Notes: generated from the letters alone by a model not told the origin. A DNA stretch of 64,000 bases from Drosophila miranda (GCF_003369915.1 NW_022881614.1:8887001-8951000); one strand, 5' to 3'; shown: positions 10,829-23,347, numbered from the stretch's first letter. Numbers and translations: made by a program.

Positions 10829-13188
10829 ATGGCAGCACCTGAGCCTACCAATGTCGCGAACGCAGCAATGCCGAGTGATGTAGATTTCTACAAGCACAAG
10901 GCCGAGTCCATCGCGCGCCAACTAAAGGCCATGGATCGCTTTCTCACCAAGGAAGAGCTTGCCGAGTTAGATGAGGCAGAACTTCAAGCTCGCTTAGAGC
11001 AGATCGAGCGAATGAATGCGGATTTCGATGCCGCTCAAACGAGCCTTGAAAGGCTGGATTTCCTGCAGTTAGCCCATGATGCCCGGCTGGACTTTTCGAA
11101 TGTTTATGTCAAGGTTAGGTCCAGGCTGTCGCGGGAGTTGATGGCTGCTCGCACGGTAAATGTTGCCAATTCAACGGCTCGGCATACTCTCGAGGGGAAT
11201 TCGTCGTTGTTCGTCTATAATAGTATAGGCCGTTCTCGAATGCCCGAGTTGCAGCTTCCGCGATTCGGGGGAACTACATGGATTGGCCAGAATTCCACTC
11301 GATGTTCTCGACAATGGTGCACAAAGACCATCGTATACCAATCATCGAAAAATTCCAATATCTTCGTGGATGTCTAGATGGTGCTGCGCTGGATACGATT
11401 CGTTCCTTGGAACTTTCTGAGGAGAATTACGACAAGGCGTTGAATTTACTAATGTTGCGATTCGATAATAAACTGTTACATTTTCAGGCACACGTCAAGG
11501 CTATTTTCGGGCTGCAAGGGGTGGAGAAGGGCTCGGCTATCGGCTTGCGCGCGCTCAGCGACAAAATCAATTCGCACTTGCGTGCACTTCAGACCTTGGC
11601 GACCCCGCAGGAGATATCCGATGGGTTGCTGATCTTCATCATAGGCACGAAACTGGACCACAAAACAAAGGAGAAATGGGAAGAGAACTTGCCGACGTCA
11701 GGATTGCCTCGGTGGTCAAGCATGGCCTCATTTCTGGAAGCGAGATGTCGGATGCTGGAGAATTTGGGATCAGCCATGGCAACAAGTCCTAGTCAACAGG
11801 TGGGAGAAGACAAACCTGTCACCCTTATCACCTCCAGTAACGACCATCCTAACCCCATATGTAACCATTGCAATTCCTCCGAGCATTACATATCTAGATG
11901 TCAGGCATTCCTGAATCTCTCTGCGTTTGAACGATACAAAGAAGCAAAGAAGAGCCGCTTGTGTTTGAACTGCCTCAACAAAGGCCATGAATTGCAGAGG
12001 TGCAGGTCAGGACTTTGCAGGCATTGCCAGGCCAAACATCACACGCTACTCCACATTCCATCGGGAACTGGTGCTTCATCTTCCTCTTCACCGGCCGAGG
12101 AATCGATCCAGCAAGAGGCCGCGACTGTGCTTCTAGCAAGCGGGTGTTCCAGCCCTCCCCCCTCGATCCAGAAATCTCAGCCTAGCCAGAACGTGTTGCT
12201 ACCTACTGCCCTCGTCCATGTAACAGATCGTTATGGAGCACTTATCCCATGTCGTGCCATTTTGGATTCTGCATCACAGGCAAACTTTGTAACATCTAGA
12301 CTTGCTGATCAGTTGCAGTTGGATCATCGCTCGTCTTATGTTCACATCTCTGGAATTGGAGATTCCATTCTACCTTCGAGCAAGTCTGTACATATAGTTG
12401 TACAATCCCAGGACGCAAGCTATCGAGCTTCCTTCGCTGCAATTGTCACCAACTCAATTACGGAAATGCAGCCTAACTTCGGCGTAGACGCAAAGGATTG
12501 GCCAATGCCGAATAATCTAAAACTAGCTGATCCTAATTTCTCCAAGCCCCAACGTATCGATCTGTTGATAGGTTCTGGTTTGTTCTTCGATTTAATGTGC
12601 GTCGGACAGATTCGACTATCAGCCCAATTGCCAACATTGCAGGAGACTAAACTTGGTTGGATAGTATCAGGAAGCATTGATAGCTCGGAGAATAAGCGTG
12701 CAGCTTTAGCCGCTTTTGAAAATTCCTCGTGCATCTCTATTGACGATTTTCGACCCACAACGCTGGAGTACCAAAACTTAGAGCAGCAATGCAGGAAGCA
12801 GCTGCTCGAGTGCCAGGTGCAAGTGGAAAAACTGCGATCGGAGAATCAGGAACTGCAGCGCGAACTTTTCCATATATTAAAAACCTACATATCCACGCCA
12901 AATGAAATTCAACTTTCAACAGTTTCTACATTGCCAAATTTCCTGCCATTCTATGCAATTACAGAGGTTCCCGATGATCAAGACGTAGTCACGACAAGCC
13001 GCCTTCGTAAAGAAGCGCCGATTGCTGCGTTCGACGATCATCCCAGCGTAGCCGCCAGCTGCGCCCAAGCAAGCATCTTCAAGAGGGCCGTTGGAAAAAT
13101 AGAGGTTCTGCCCCTTCAGGATGGATCTGTTGAAAGCCTTTGCCTTCCAACGGGGGGTGAATGTTCGGAGCAGAACCCAGCCGATTAG
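10829..13188 (+). pseudogene. TRAM copy A Gag-protease ORF, frameshifted
   Basis: Same protein as the intact frame of copy B, but split: 10829 to about 11273 in one frame, then 11278-13188 (636 codons) in another. Comparison with copy B shows the break just after the residues LPRFGG, where one base is missing and neighbouring bases differ. Downstream it keeps the zinc knuckles (CNHCNSSEHYISRC, CLNCLNKGHELQRC), the protease-like ILDSASQANFVTS and the coiled-coil tail. The frame ends inside the 3' LTR. Confidence 0.9.
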
Positions 13189-13533
13189 CTGCTTGCCAAA
13201 TAGCACCTAATTCTTGGCCCTCAGCCGCTTATTTTGTTTGTTACTTATGTCTATGTCACTCATTTGTTTGTTAAAGCTTTGCGCTTGCTTGCCCTGCTAA
13301 ACGCTCTCTGCCAGCTCGCTCTTCGCTATCTCCGCTTTGCGTCTGCCTACCGACGTCGGCCGAGCGAAGCTGCGCTTAGCGATCGGAGCGGCAATGTAAA
13401 GGGCAGGCAAGCCACACTTGCAATTTGGATGTCACGCATTAAAGAACATATCGTAATTTTATTTCTGCGCCGAGTTTTGTTTAATTCGAAATAATTAGTC
13501 GGCCGATTGGGGATAAAAAACATTATCTCCACA
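13162..13533 (+). repeat. TRAM copy A 3' LTR
   Basis: Same ends as the 5' LTR. It is preceded by the purine tract CGGGGGGTGAA, which can serve as plus-strand primer. The target duplication ATGAT follows directly. Confidence 0.93.
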
Positions 13534-13739
13534 ATGATATTGACTGTGAAGTACAAATGGAGCTATTTTCTTTTATAACATTATCTTATAATATAATCAA
13601 GTTTATTTGATTGAAAACAGATACTTAAGGAATAATTGAGAACTAATTTTAAGTTTAATATATTGCATAAAACCGTTTTCTGTTATGTTAAAGTTTACGT
13701 AGATGTGTGTACCTATTATTATGATCAAGTGTGTATATA

Positions 13740-14350
13740 TATTTTTTCTTATATTGTATATTTAGATACATCATTGTTTTAGTTATAATAAACAAAAAAG
13801 TCGAGAACCGACGGCGTTTGCATAATTTTTATAATTTATAATAAACCTGTTTAAAATAAGGAAATAAATGTGTATTTTTATTATTGTAATATATTATATT
13901 TTGTGGTATAAATCAAACAAATAACAGCCCCACCCCCTGCCCATTCTTCATTTATTTTGTGGCGGTTGGTCAGTCCATCAAAAGACCCAAAACAAGAACC
14001 AAACTCAAATTTCAATTCTAGCGGCCAGCAATACTAAACACCCACACGCAAAGTACGTGAGAATGCATGTGCACCCATACACTAAAACATGCTGGTGGCA
14101 AAACAGAACCAGACCTGAGAAAGTTCAAAAAAATCTGAAAAAGCATACAATCACATATTTTTGTCGAAACATATTGCGTGTGTACTAACACATGCAAAGA
14201 TGTTCTCTCTGCGCTCTCTCTCTCATGATGACGTCACTCTGGGGTACTGAACGCGCTAGCCAGTGTGTGACGCTTTCGTTGTATGAACTGGCACATCTAT
14301 ATACTGTATGGTTAGTGATGTCACGTAGTTTTGGTATATCTCTGAGGGAC
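13740..14350. other. AT-rich intergenic DNA upstream of tapas
   Basis: No gene or repeat family recognised. 13740-13920 is AT-rich with several AATAAA-like words. 14200-14225 is a CT-rich stretch. 14279-14322 shares a 17-base and a 12-base word with the amplified unit further right. Confidence 0.5.
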
Positions 14351-14359
14351 CGTATAACT

Positions 14360-14367
14360 TATCGATA
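14360..14367. promoter_or_regulatory. DRE motif TATCGATA in tapas promoter
   Basis: A perfect DNA-replication-related element, the DREF binding palindrome. It is common in promoters of housekeeping and germline genes of Drosophila. It lies about 870 bp before the tapas start codon, with a 5' UTR intron in between (acceptor near 15205). Confidence 0.6.
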
Positions 14368-15227
14368 CCGATTGTGTTTTAAATAAGCGCCTCCTGTCGT
14401 TTAAGTACTTTTTTGCAGTTTTTTTATTTTTTCATTTAACTCTATATAAAAACTAAACTAAGTCCATCGGAAGTGTGTCGGGAATTAAAATCGACCAACT
14501 GAAACGACCGAAAGAAAGGCACATCGTGCAGCGCACGTTCGACAGGGCCCCGCACGGATTTTCTATTCAGACAAACTTTACATTTATGCAAAATCGAGTG
14601 CATATTCAATAAGAACGTTTTTTAGCCTGGAGCTAATATTATAAACTTAATTTTTATCGTAAGTTCGTAGGCAGAAAGAAGTTCTGGTGGTTTGTGTAAA
14701 ATAAGAATGGCGGCAATAACGGAACTTTTTTCTCGCTCTAGTGTATGGGTGCTCTAGGCATTTCGAGGAAAAAATGTACATATGCACAAAAAAATGGGTT
14801 TAATGCACAAACATATGGATGTGCATATCTTTTTTCAAATGGCGGATCATGTTCAGTTCAGAATAACAAGATTAATGCAGCGTTTGCTGATTTCTGGACG
14901 CTTTTTCTTTTGCTTCTGCCGCCGCGCCGTCGTCGTCAACATGTGTTTATGTGTGTGTGTGTGCGATCCCGCTTCCGTAAACATGCAGCAGTGGGTCGTG
15001 TTTCTCTTGAACTGTAGACTCTCTTTTTCTCTTATCTCTGTTCAGTTTTTTTTGTAGTGGATCTCATTTTCGTGCTTAGTTGTTGCTGCTTGATTTTTTT
15101 TTGTTAATTGTTGGGGGTGGTTGGTGGTAGGCGTTCAGGGCATTCCAAAGTACTTGAATCATGCTTAATCAAATGCTAATGTCTCTTTTTTTTTCTCCTC
15201 TGCAGGTCTGTAGAATTAAGAGGCGCC

Positions 15228-18200
15228 ATGTCTTCGAGAGAAGAAATATTTGCAGTAGTCACCTCCGAGGTGCGGGCGCTAATCATTAGTGGGCGTAAGC
15301 CGCCGGTTCCCCTCGACGACATTCTCAAGGACTATTGCGAGTTCGTGGGAGAGCCACTGCCATTCCGCCGGTTGGGCTACAGAAGCGCCCAAGATCTGCT
15401 GGAGGCTACCAGGAACTTTAACTTTCAGACATACGGAAGCACGGTAAATGTCTTTTAGGAACCTAACATACTCTTCGCTTATTAGCGCCTCTGTCCACCC
15501 ACTTGGACTCGCACGCACACACACCCCCGCCCGATCTTTAAAGGTTATACCCTGTATTCGTCGTTTAGGAGGAGGGTATATCGTGTTCGTGTATATGTTT
15601 GTAACATCCGGACGGGGGATGTATTCCCGACCCCATTCGGGGGGTTTTTTTCTGTTCAGCATCAATGGTCGAGATTATTTACATAACTTATAAAGTAGCT
15701 TTTAAAAATCGGCAAGACCAGATGCAATTTTGAAGGAGGTTTGCGGTCAGATCATTAGAGGTACAGGGTATCTGTTTGTCGCGATACTCGACTGCAGAAA
15801 GTTTGATGGCTTTCTCTCGCCAGCAGCCAGCAGCACGCTGAGCTTGCTCTCTCGCTCAGCTTTCGATTGGCGCTACGCTGCGAAGCTTTTGCGAGCGCAC
15901 CCGCCCGCAGTACCTTTCAACGCGTGCCGAAAGCTACAGCTGCCTCTGCTTGCTGCTGCTGCCGCTTGTGTCCACGGGGGCCTGCCGCAAAAGGGGCGAC
16001 GTGTCAACAGCCTTCTTCTTCGTGTTCGTCTTCAAAAACTGTAAACAATGGCATTTTACTTAACTTAGTTTATTTATTTAACCGCCGTAGTGGAGTGCGC
16101 GAGTTGCTGTGGCTTTTACGAGCTTTGCCTCGCGATTTCTTTAGTTGCTGATTGAGCGCTTTTTGAAATGCAGGCCGCCCCACTCCCCACGAAAATGTGT
16201 AACACGAAAATCGAAAATGCCAGCAATTTAAACTTTTATTTTTCTGTGCATATCTTTGTCTCATTGTGTGTGTGTGTGTGTGTGGTGAAAGTGAACGAAC
16301 GACTGCTATCTCTGTTCGTCCGTGCATTACACTTGAATTCTAGAATAGATGCAAATGCAGATTTTTACTTCCGTTGCATGGGGGTGCGTGGGCTGGCACT
16401 CGCCGCTCTACCCCTAACGCATTGCTCTACGGTCCGCCCAAATCAATAATTCCGAGTGCAACCAAAATGAGAGCAGAACTTACTAAATGAATGCAAAATC
16501 CTCATTGTACATATATACTGAGTAGCTTTCTCTGCATATCGAGTATAGCCGTCCCCCATATCACGTCTGGCGCCCTACCCTGCCCATACCCATGCAGCAT
16601 TGCTCAATGGAGCTCTCCGACCTTATAAAGAGCGAAAGACGATTACAGCAATGAACCACAGTCCGCATTAAATGATTCATTTGGCTGAGCAATCAAAAAT
16701 CAACATGAAACAGCTGCGATTTCTAAACCAGACACCGCAGCACTTGAGCTAACTCTGAAATCTTAGGGCGAAGAGTTAGCTGGGGTGCTGGAGTTTTATT
16801 GGGTCTCATTGATACCCAAACTGGGAGCTCGCCAAGCAGAAATTTAATGGCGGAAGGCTTTCCCTGGTCCCAATAATTTTAACTTTTTTGGATGCCAGAA
16901 TAACCATATCTCTTTGCAGGTCTACATCACCGCCAAGTCCAGTGCGAAATCGGATCACATTGCGTCTATGGTGCGGCAGCAGAAATCTTCTAAATCCAAA
17001 GGCTCCCTCTCAAGGCCGAATCCACAGCAACGCGTTTTTCAAAACGTTGCACCCGCTTACCAGCAACAAAGGTATTCTCAGCAACAGCATCAGCAGTATT
17101 CGCAGCAGCAGCAAAAAGAAGTGCTACAGAAACAGAAACAGCAAAAGCTGCAGTTGCAGCAACAGCAGCAGCATCAACGGAATCACGTGCAGAATAAACT
17201 GCAGAATCAACTGCAGAATCAACAGCAGAATCAACTGCACAATCAACTGCAGAAGCAACTGCAACAGCAGCAGGAAAATTTAAAACAACAGCACGAGAAA
17301 GAGTTGACTGAGAAAAAATTGGAGATTGCGAAGCTGCAGGAGGTGGTTAATGGGCTTCGCAAGCACGGAGAGGAGAAGCAACGCCAGCTGGAAGAGATCA
17401 AGGTGCAGGACGAGCAAAAACTCAAGGAGCGGAAACAAGAAATAAAGAAGCTGGAGAAAGAGCTTGAGCATTTCCAACGCAAGGCCGAAGCCAAAGAGCT
17501 TCTGGACAAAAAGCTGGAGAACGTCGCTCCAAAAATCGCATCCAACACGCCGGTGCTGGCCAAAGATAAGAAGCAGCATCAGGGCGAGAACCAAGCTACC
17601 AAAAAAGTCGGAGAACTGGAGAAAGTCGCTCCGAAAATCGGTTATTTCAGACCAGGCAACGAGCAGACGCTGGCCAAAGATAAAGAGCACCATTCGAAAG
17701 AAGACGTGCACTTAGGCCGCATCGATATTTGCAACATGAATGGCCGTAGCAACGGCAACGGCCATGGCAGAACCATGGCGGGAAAGCCTCCTCAGCGCCC
17801 CATACTGGGCAACGGTGCTCCGCATCGTGGAGGTGGTCCGGGGGCTGCTTTTGACACGCCCATCAGCTCAAAAAATCGAGGAATGCAGCAGCGGAGCTCG
17901 GTGAATGATAGACTGAAGCTACAACAGCAGCCAGCGGCGACTCCAGTGACCGCAAATCAAACACCAATGCCTGTAGCAGTGCCGATAACTCCTCCTAAAA
18001 CGCCAGAAACTCCCTCGACAAAGCCCAATCAGAGAGCACCGCGGACATCGCCGAAAATTCCGAAATCCCGGAGCCCCAGCAAGTTCGAGTTCAACTCAGA
18101 TGCGACCCGCGACCCCATCGCCACTCTGAAGGCGTATTGCGATTTCAAAAACTTAGAGCAGCCCGCTTACCGCATCTTCGAGAACGTTGATCGGAGCCAA

Positions 18201-21200
18201 ATTGTCTGCTCAGTGACGGTCGGCGCCTACGTTTACAGCTGCTATCCCAAGGAGTTTACTGATGAGCCGACGGCTCGCAGGGAGACCGCCAGAACGGCCA
18301 TTGAGAAGATCAACACCGCAGAGTCGCGCCAGCCGCTGGCTATCTGCACACTGACGGATCACGAGTTCATCGACGGCCTGTACCAAAAGCTGCGGCAGTA
18401 CCCCAACGGCATTATAGGCCACAAGCTGGAGGAGTGGTATGAACAGACCTTTAACCACCACCTACCCAGCCACTGGCACGATCTGGTTGTGGAGTCGAGT
18501 AAGATTCGTCTGGAAAATAACGTCCATTCTCTCATTCTGCTTGCCAACGTTCCCGCCTCTCCGAAGCCGAACAGAGCAGAATTCCAGCGGCACGAAATGC
18601 CTGAGCTTCGGCTGCCGTGGATGAACGAGGTGGACCACAGTTTAGGGCGACACCACGACTGGAGCATGTACATCACCCACTGCGACTCCACCAAACAGGT
18701 CTGGGCCCGACTGATCGATCAGATATCCAGCCTAGAGAAGTTGACGATGCACCTCAACAAGCACGTGCCGGCGCGCACACTGATAACGGATCCCATTGAG
18801 CAGAATATGTATCTGGTGGAAGTCACCGAGGGCTGGAGTCGAGTGCGAGTGCTCTCCGTGGATGCGAAGCAGCGAACCTGCCGCTGCCACTTTGTGGACT
18901 TTGGGGACGTGGCCCAGTTTGAGTTTGAAGATCTGGTTGGTTGTCCGCCCCAGTTCCTGATGCTGCCCGCACAGGCTATCTGCATGGGCATGTATGCACT
19001 GGAAAAGTTCGCGGATCACCCGCACGCCCAGGCCGTGCTCCTTAAAGAGCTCGCCGGCCAGCGGGTGGTGGCTCGCATCCTTACCACCGAGAAGCAGTTC
19101 AACGAACTCGGCGGCTGTGCCCAGGGCATTTGGAAGGATGATAGGCGAAGCGCCTGTCTGGTGGGCACCCTGTACGACACTTCCACGGTGGAGGACATTC
19201 ACCTAAACGATCTAGTTGCCAACAGCATCAGTCGCAACACCCCGGTGCCCATGCTGAGTCCGGACCAGAAGTCCAATCCGGTGCTCATCTCGCATATCAA
19301 CGAGGGCGGCGACCTCACGGTTCTACTCCGTAACGAGGATCTAAAGTTTGTGGAGCGCAGCATTGCCAACACGGTGGCCGACATTGGGGAGAAGCATCGT
19401 GTCACCTACTCGGACCTGCTGCGCGATCGCCTGGTGTTTGTCTACGACGAGTCAGTCGAAGGATTAAAGCAATGGTACCGCGGCATGCTCACCACCAAGC
19501 CGGAGAACGCCGAAGAGGAGACCTTCGACGTGTACTATGTGGACGACGGGCGCCTCCGCAAGACGCACATCTCAAACATCTATCGACTGGAGGCCAACAA
19601 TCTGGCGCTGGCCGGGTATCCGCCTCTGGCTCTGCGCGTCCGCCTTCACGACGTACCCGATATCGTGGGAGACATGCTTGGACGCCTTCGTGGACTGATG
19701 CCGCCCCGCAGCGAGGCAATCGTGAGTGTCCTCCGCCGAAACCGGCGCCTTATGTGACAATAGCTAACAATCATTTCATGCATTCACAGCTCAAGGTGAT
19801 GGATGGTTCCGGCAGTGACAAACTGCCGATGGTCAATGTTTATGTGCGCGGCCAGGATGCCAATGCCATGTACATGTGCGTGAACACCGCCATCCAGATG
19901 GAATACGAAGTGCAGAGGTAAGTTCCATGCCGTAGAACTGTCCTGCATTACGATCATCATTCGCACCCTCCCACCCATCACCATCACCACACGCCTCTAA
20001 TTGGAATCAAGCCCCCTATAATACCACACCACACCATGCCATACCATATCATATTTGATCTGTGCTCCCCCAAATCATCCAAATGCATTTTCTATTAGAG
20101 CTTTCGACAAACTGGAAACAAAATGATGCTCTATCGCTAACCCCATCCACGATCAACGTCAATAATAATAAATGTACAACAAATAAACATCGATAATGTA
20201 AGATAATGCGTAAGAGCTCCATTCCCATCTCTGTATATAAAACTAAACTAAAATATACTCATACTCGTACCACTTCACATCACAATGCTACCTACCCGAT
20301 TAGATCCTAGAACGTTTTTCATACCTTATCATCAATACTGTGTCCCACGCCCCCTACATTCGTTCCCCACTCCCCCAACGCTACCCTGACCCCGTCGCCC
20401 GTCCCAAACAGAATCACGCGTCCGCAGACCTACGACGATGGCGGCCTACACTTCAATCCCAACGGACAGCTGCAGCGACGCAACAGCTTTGGCTCTGCGG
20501 TTTCCAGTCACAGCAGCGGCAGCCTCAGCTTCAGCGACCATGTCCTGCCCGTCACCCCACCCGTCACGCCCACGATCAAGGAGTACGAGGCCATACCGGC
20601 AGTGGGCGCCTACTTCGAGGTGCGCATTGCCCTCTCCATCAACCCCGGACACTTTGCGGTGAGTCGAAGAATGGTTCGATAGCAATCCATCGTTAACTTT
20701 GTTCCAAAACGGCATTCCAGGTACAACCCTACAAGTGCTACAATCAGTTCCAGCATTTGATGAAGGATCTGCAGGCCCATTGCAAGGGAGCGGCGGCACA
20801 AGGCGTCCAACCTTCACGAGTGACCATAGGAGAGGCCTACGCAGCTCCAGACAGTGATAACGTCTACCATCGGTAAGTCTCGAACAGGGAGAATAGACAG
20901 ACCAAGCCAATAGCTAATCCTCTTGCAGTGTAATTATTCGGAAGATTTACGATGAGATTATAACTGTGCGCTTCGTGGACGTGGGCGATGACGGTGTAGT
21001 GGCCTGTGATCAACTAAGGAAGCTTCCTCTGGCCTTGGCCGAGCTTCCCAAGATGGCCATACCAGCTCAACTATATGGTGGGGGTCCAGCATCCAACCTT
21101 ATCTATCTACTTTTCTAATGCTATCTGTGCCATCCCATTCAGGCATCCAACTTGCAGACGTTCTCTGGACTCAGGAGAACTGTGTACGCTTCCGGATGCT

Positions 21201-21366
21201 AACGCTGGGTAAAAAGTTTATCGGGATTGTGCGGCGACTGAGCAAGTTGAAGGATGACACGCTAGCGCTGTGCCTGGAGCTGGTCGACACCTCCACGCCG
21301 CAAGATATAAAGCTGCACGAGATTCTCATCAACGAGAAGCACGCGCAGCCAGAGCCGAAGGTCTGA
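15228..21366 (+). CDS. tapas: LOTUS- and Tudor-domain germline protein (tapas/TDRD7 type)
   Basis: Scaffold of germ granules (nuage) in the piRNA pathway, related to TDRD7; Tudor domains bind methylated arginines and LOTUS domains bind Vasa-type helicases. I derive seven coding exons: 15228-15443, 16920-19721, 19790-19917, 20412-20658, 20721-20872, 20929-21077 and 21143-21366. All have GT-AG introns and join in frame to 1305 residues. Order of parts: LOTUS domain across the first splice (residues 1-90), Gln-rich tract (115-195), charged coiled coil (196-275), disordered linker, a dsRBD-like or LOTUS-like pair (470-620), then three Tudor regions at about 650-760 (CHFVDFGDV), 858-960 (VYYVDDG) and 1110-1225 (VRFVDVGDDG). 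No stop or frameshift was found, unlike its two neighbours. The name rests on domain content and the neighbouring MED8; the other candidate, tejas, is shorter with a single Tudor domain. Confidence 0.88.
15540..15795 (+). mobile_element. Degenerate DINE-1 Helitron in tapas intron 1
   Basis: Contains diverged DINE-1 landmarks: a TATACCCTGTATTCG-like start, CCCGACCCCATTCGG and TTCAGCATCAATGGTCGAG. Much older than the DINE-1 copies at 32-43 kb, judging by mismatches. Confidence 0.6.
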
Positions 21367-21550
21367 ATCGAAGAACGACTTTAATATGAGTTTATATTTG
21401 CTTATTTGTAGCCTTAGGAATAGCTATATATGTATAATTTATTACGACGATACACATTCCCCCAAACGGGAACAAACAGTTGGGTTACTCTGTACCACTC
21501 GGAAACGCAACAATATAAAAGTTATGATTTTAACTACTACCGTTCGACGT

Positions 21551-22309
21551 CTATCGGGAGAAGGGGTGCACTTGGTTGGCCGCCTTGATGTTGGTCTTGA
21601 CGGCCGAGGGAGCCTTGCCCAGCTGCTGCTGCACGTTGCCGGGACTCATGGCGGGCCCGCCCATGGGCGAGGAGGCGCGAATCGAGGGCGGCACCATCAT
21701 GCCAGGCCCCGGGCCGTAATTGGTCATCTTCAGACCCTTGCCCATGCCCACCGCGGCAACGAGGAGCTGAGTGTCAGCCATACTGCTGGTTTGCTGGATG
21801 CCGGTGCGCGAGGAGGACTCGATCTCCCACTCCTCGCGCGCCTTGCTGACCATATCCAGGACGTGGGAGACAACCTTGTTGTACTGGGTGACCTGTTTCA
21901 TGGCCGCATCGTTGGTGAGATTGGCGGCTTTCTGCTCGTTCGCCTGCATCTTCTGCTCGGTAAGCGGGTCGGGCCGCGTTCGCAGATAGTCCGGCACAAT
22001 GTCGTGGGAAAAGACCGGCACGCGTCCCTCGGTGATATTTATTAACGTCTCGTCGCGATCCATGGACACCAGTAGCGGCAGGACAGTTCGGTTCCTTAGC
22101 GGTGGACACTGCTCTTTTGCCAGGATCTTCGTTAGCCCCGTCAAATGACTGGAAATGATAGCAAAATTGTCCAGAAATGTTGGCTAGTTGATTGTCTCGT
22201 ATTCCATCTCCAGTTTCTGGATCATGGCCAGCACCGCCAGCTTCAAGTCGTTCAGGCGCTGCAGGACGGCGTCCAGCGTCATCTCAAAGTGCTTTTCCTC
22301 GCGCTGCAT
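21551..22309 (-). pseudogene. MED8: Mediator subunit MED8 with in-frame stop at codon 42
   Basis: MED8 belongs to the head module of the Mediator complex that links activators to RNA polymerase II. The single-exon frame has 253 codons with the stop, the length I remember for fly MED8. The N-terminus MQREEKHFEMTLDAVLQRLN is followed by the conserved KILAKEQCPPLRNRTVLPLL and a C-terminus ending NQVHPFSR. Codon 42 (22186-22184) is TAG where, as I recall, the D. melanogaster protein has Trp in ETINWPTF; TGG to TAG is a single change. Downstream the frame is open to the end, so the lesion is recent or an error. A start after the stop would lack the N-terminal helices. Tapas and MED8 are convergent, 184 bp apart. 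Confidence 0.9.
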
Positions 22310-22367
22310 TTCCGTTTTTATATTAATCAAATTTAATTGAAAAATTTAATATTTTTACAACACACGC

Positions 22368-22378
22368 TAGTGTGACCA
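22368..22378 (-). promoter_or_regulatory. Core promoter Motif 1 of MED8
   Basis: On the minus strand TGGTCACACTA matches the Ohler Motif 1 consensus bound by M1BP, typical of TATA-less, constitutively expressed fly genes. It lies 59 bases before the MED8 start codon, as expected. An E-box-like ACAGCTGT lies just upstream, near 22393-22400. The promoter is unchanged although the coding region is broken. Confidence 0.7.
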
Positions 22379-22379
22379 T

Positions 22380-23347
22380 GTGAGGACGAGAACAGCTGTT
22401 GAAGTTGTAGGGCATTCTGGGTATTTTCTCACTCGGGCCATACGGTCTGACAAACATGGCCGCCGTGGTGCTCTAAGAAAAACACTGAACGCCGTGTTTT
22501 TTCATTTGCAACTAAAACCACACGAGAACTCTTTAAGCGTGCCCGCAAAACGTATAACAATGTAAGCAATTTAGTCTAGTGACTGTTACTATCGTTTTAC
22601 ACAATCGCTGATGCCTGCAAACGGTACTTCGCAACGGATAAATTTTTTTTGCTGTCGTCGAGTGTCTCGTACTCTCTCTCTCACTCGTTCGCTGTTGCTG
22701 ACAAAGCAAACCATACGTGACGGGGCGTGTACATGTGTGTGTTGTTTGTGTGTGCAAGCTGGCCAGAAGCTGAAAAGTCAAAATTTGCTTGTATGCGTGG
22801 ATGACACGATCAAAAGCCGGTCGGTGCTCCCGATCCTCCAGCACTCTCGGTCCTGCTACATTAACTTGCCCTACATGCATTCGTCGTCCTACGCCCCTGC
22901 TGGCCATGCGCTTGGCCCGACGCGCCGCGGCATGGGTTGAAGTTGATCGCGTATCGTCCCGTCCCCGCGATCGCTGACTCTCCCGTGGCTTGGAATATTC
23001 GCCCGGCAGCCGGAAAGTGTACGGGAATTCGGGCATTCTCTGCGTTTTCAGCCCAAGGCCTCTGGCATTCTCTTCTCTACTTCCTTGTTGATATTGTTGT
23101 TGTACGCCATTTCTAATGCCTCTCTTTCATGTTTTTTTATAATATAAATTGTAATATATTTGCAGCTTTTTGTGTATGTATTCTGAATAAGTATCATGCC
23201 AAAATGAAATGGTAAAGTGTTGCCGCGTTCGCATAATCGATTACGAATAAATACATATATACTCTATACAACCATAAATACGTGCGCGATTGTTGATAGA
23301 AAAAAGAGAGCTAGAGCGATATCGATATTGAAGCGATTCAGCCCGCG
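22380..23347. other. Divergent intergenic region, MED8 and SR-rich gene
   Basis: Nearly 1 kb shared by two divergent genes. It includes CT-rich runs near 22670-22690, a GT-rich stretch at 22725-22755, and ATCGATAT near 23318 (DRE-like, 30 bases before the next ATG). Short open frames in both strands are not conserved-looking. I see no other gene. Confidence 0.45.

Larger units (their letters stand above)
10083..13533 (+). mobile_element. TRAM-type LTR element, copy A (3451 bp)
   Basis: Bounded by 372-bp LTRs (10083-10454 and 13162-13533) and a perfect 5-bp target duplication ATGAT (10078-10082 and 13534-13538). It holds one Gag-protease reading frame of the BEL/Pao type and no reverse transcriptase, RNase H or integrase. 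From memory, TRAM of the D. miranda neo-Y is 3452 bp with 372-bp LTRs, which matches. Copy A is inserted in a Tc1-like transposon and its reading frame has a frameshift. Confidence 0.9.
8641..13739 (+). mobile_element. Tc1-like DNA transposon split by TRAM copy A
   Basis: A 33-bp terminal inverted repeat is found at 8641-8673 and, in reverse complement, at 13707-13739. It starts TATATACACACTTGATCATA. A second, shorter copy of the core (AAAATAATAGGTACA) lies inside each end, near 8853 and, inverted, near 10054-10072. This gives an IR/DR arrangement as in some Tc1-like elements. A transposase relic lies at 8994-9937. TRAM copy A (10083-13533) is inserted in the right half with a 5-bp duplication, so the transposon itself is about 1.65 kb. 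Confidence 0.88.

Noticed and set aside
14745..15057. Overlapping frames upstream of the tapas start
   Set aside because: They lie in 5' UTR or intron DNA with simple GT repeats; the LOTUS start at 15228 follows a clear splice acceptor.
16888..17283. 131-residue Asn/Ser/Cys-rich frame in tapas exon 2
   Set aside because: Shifted frame of the CAG-rich Gln tract.
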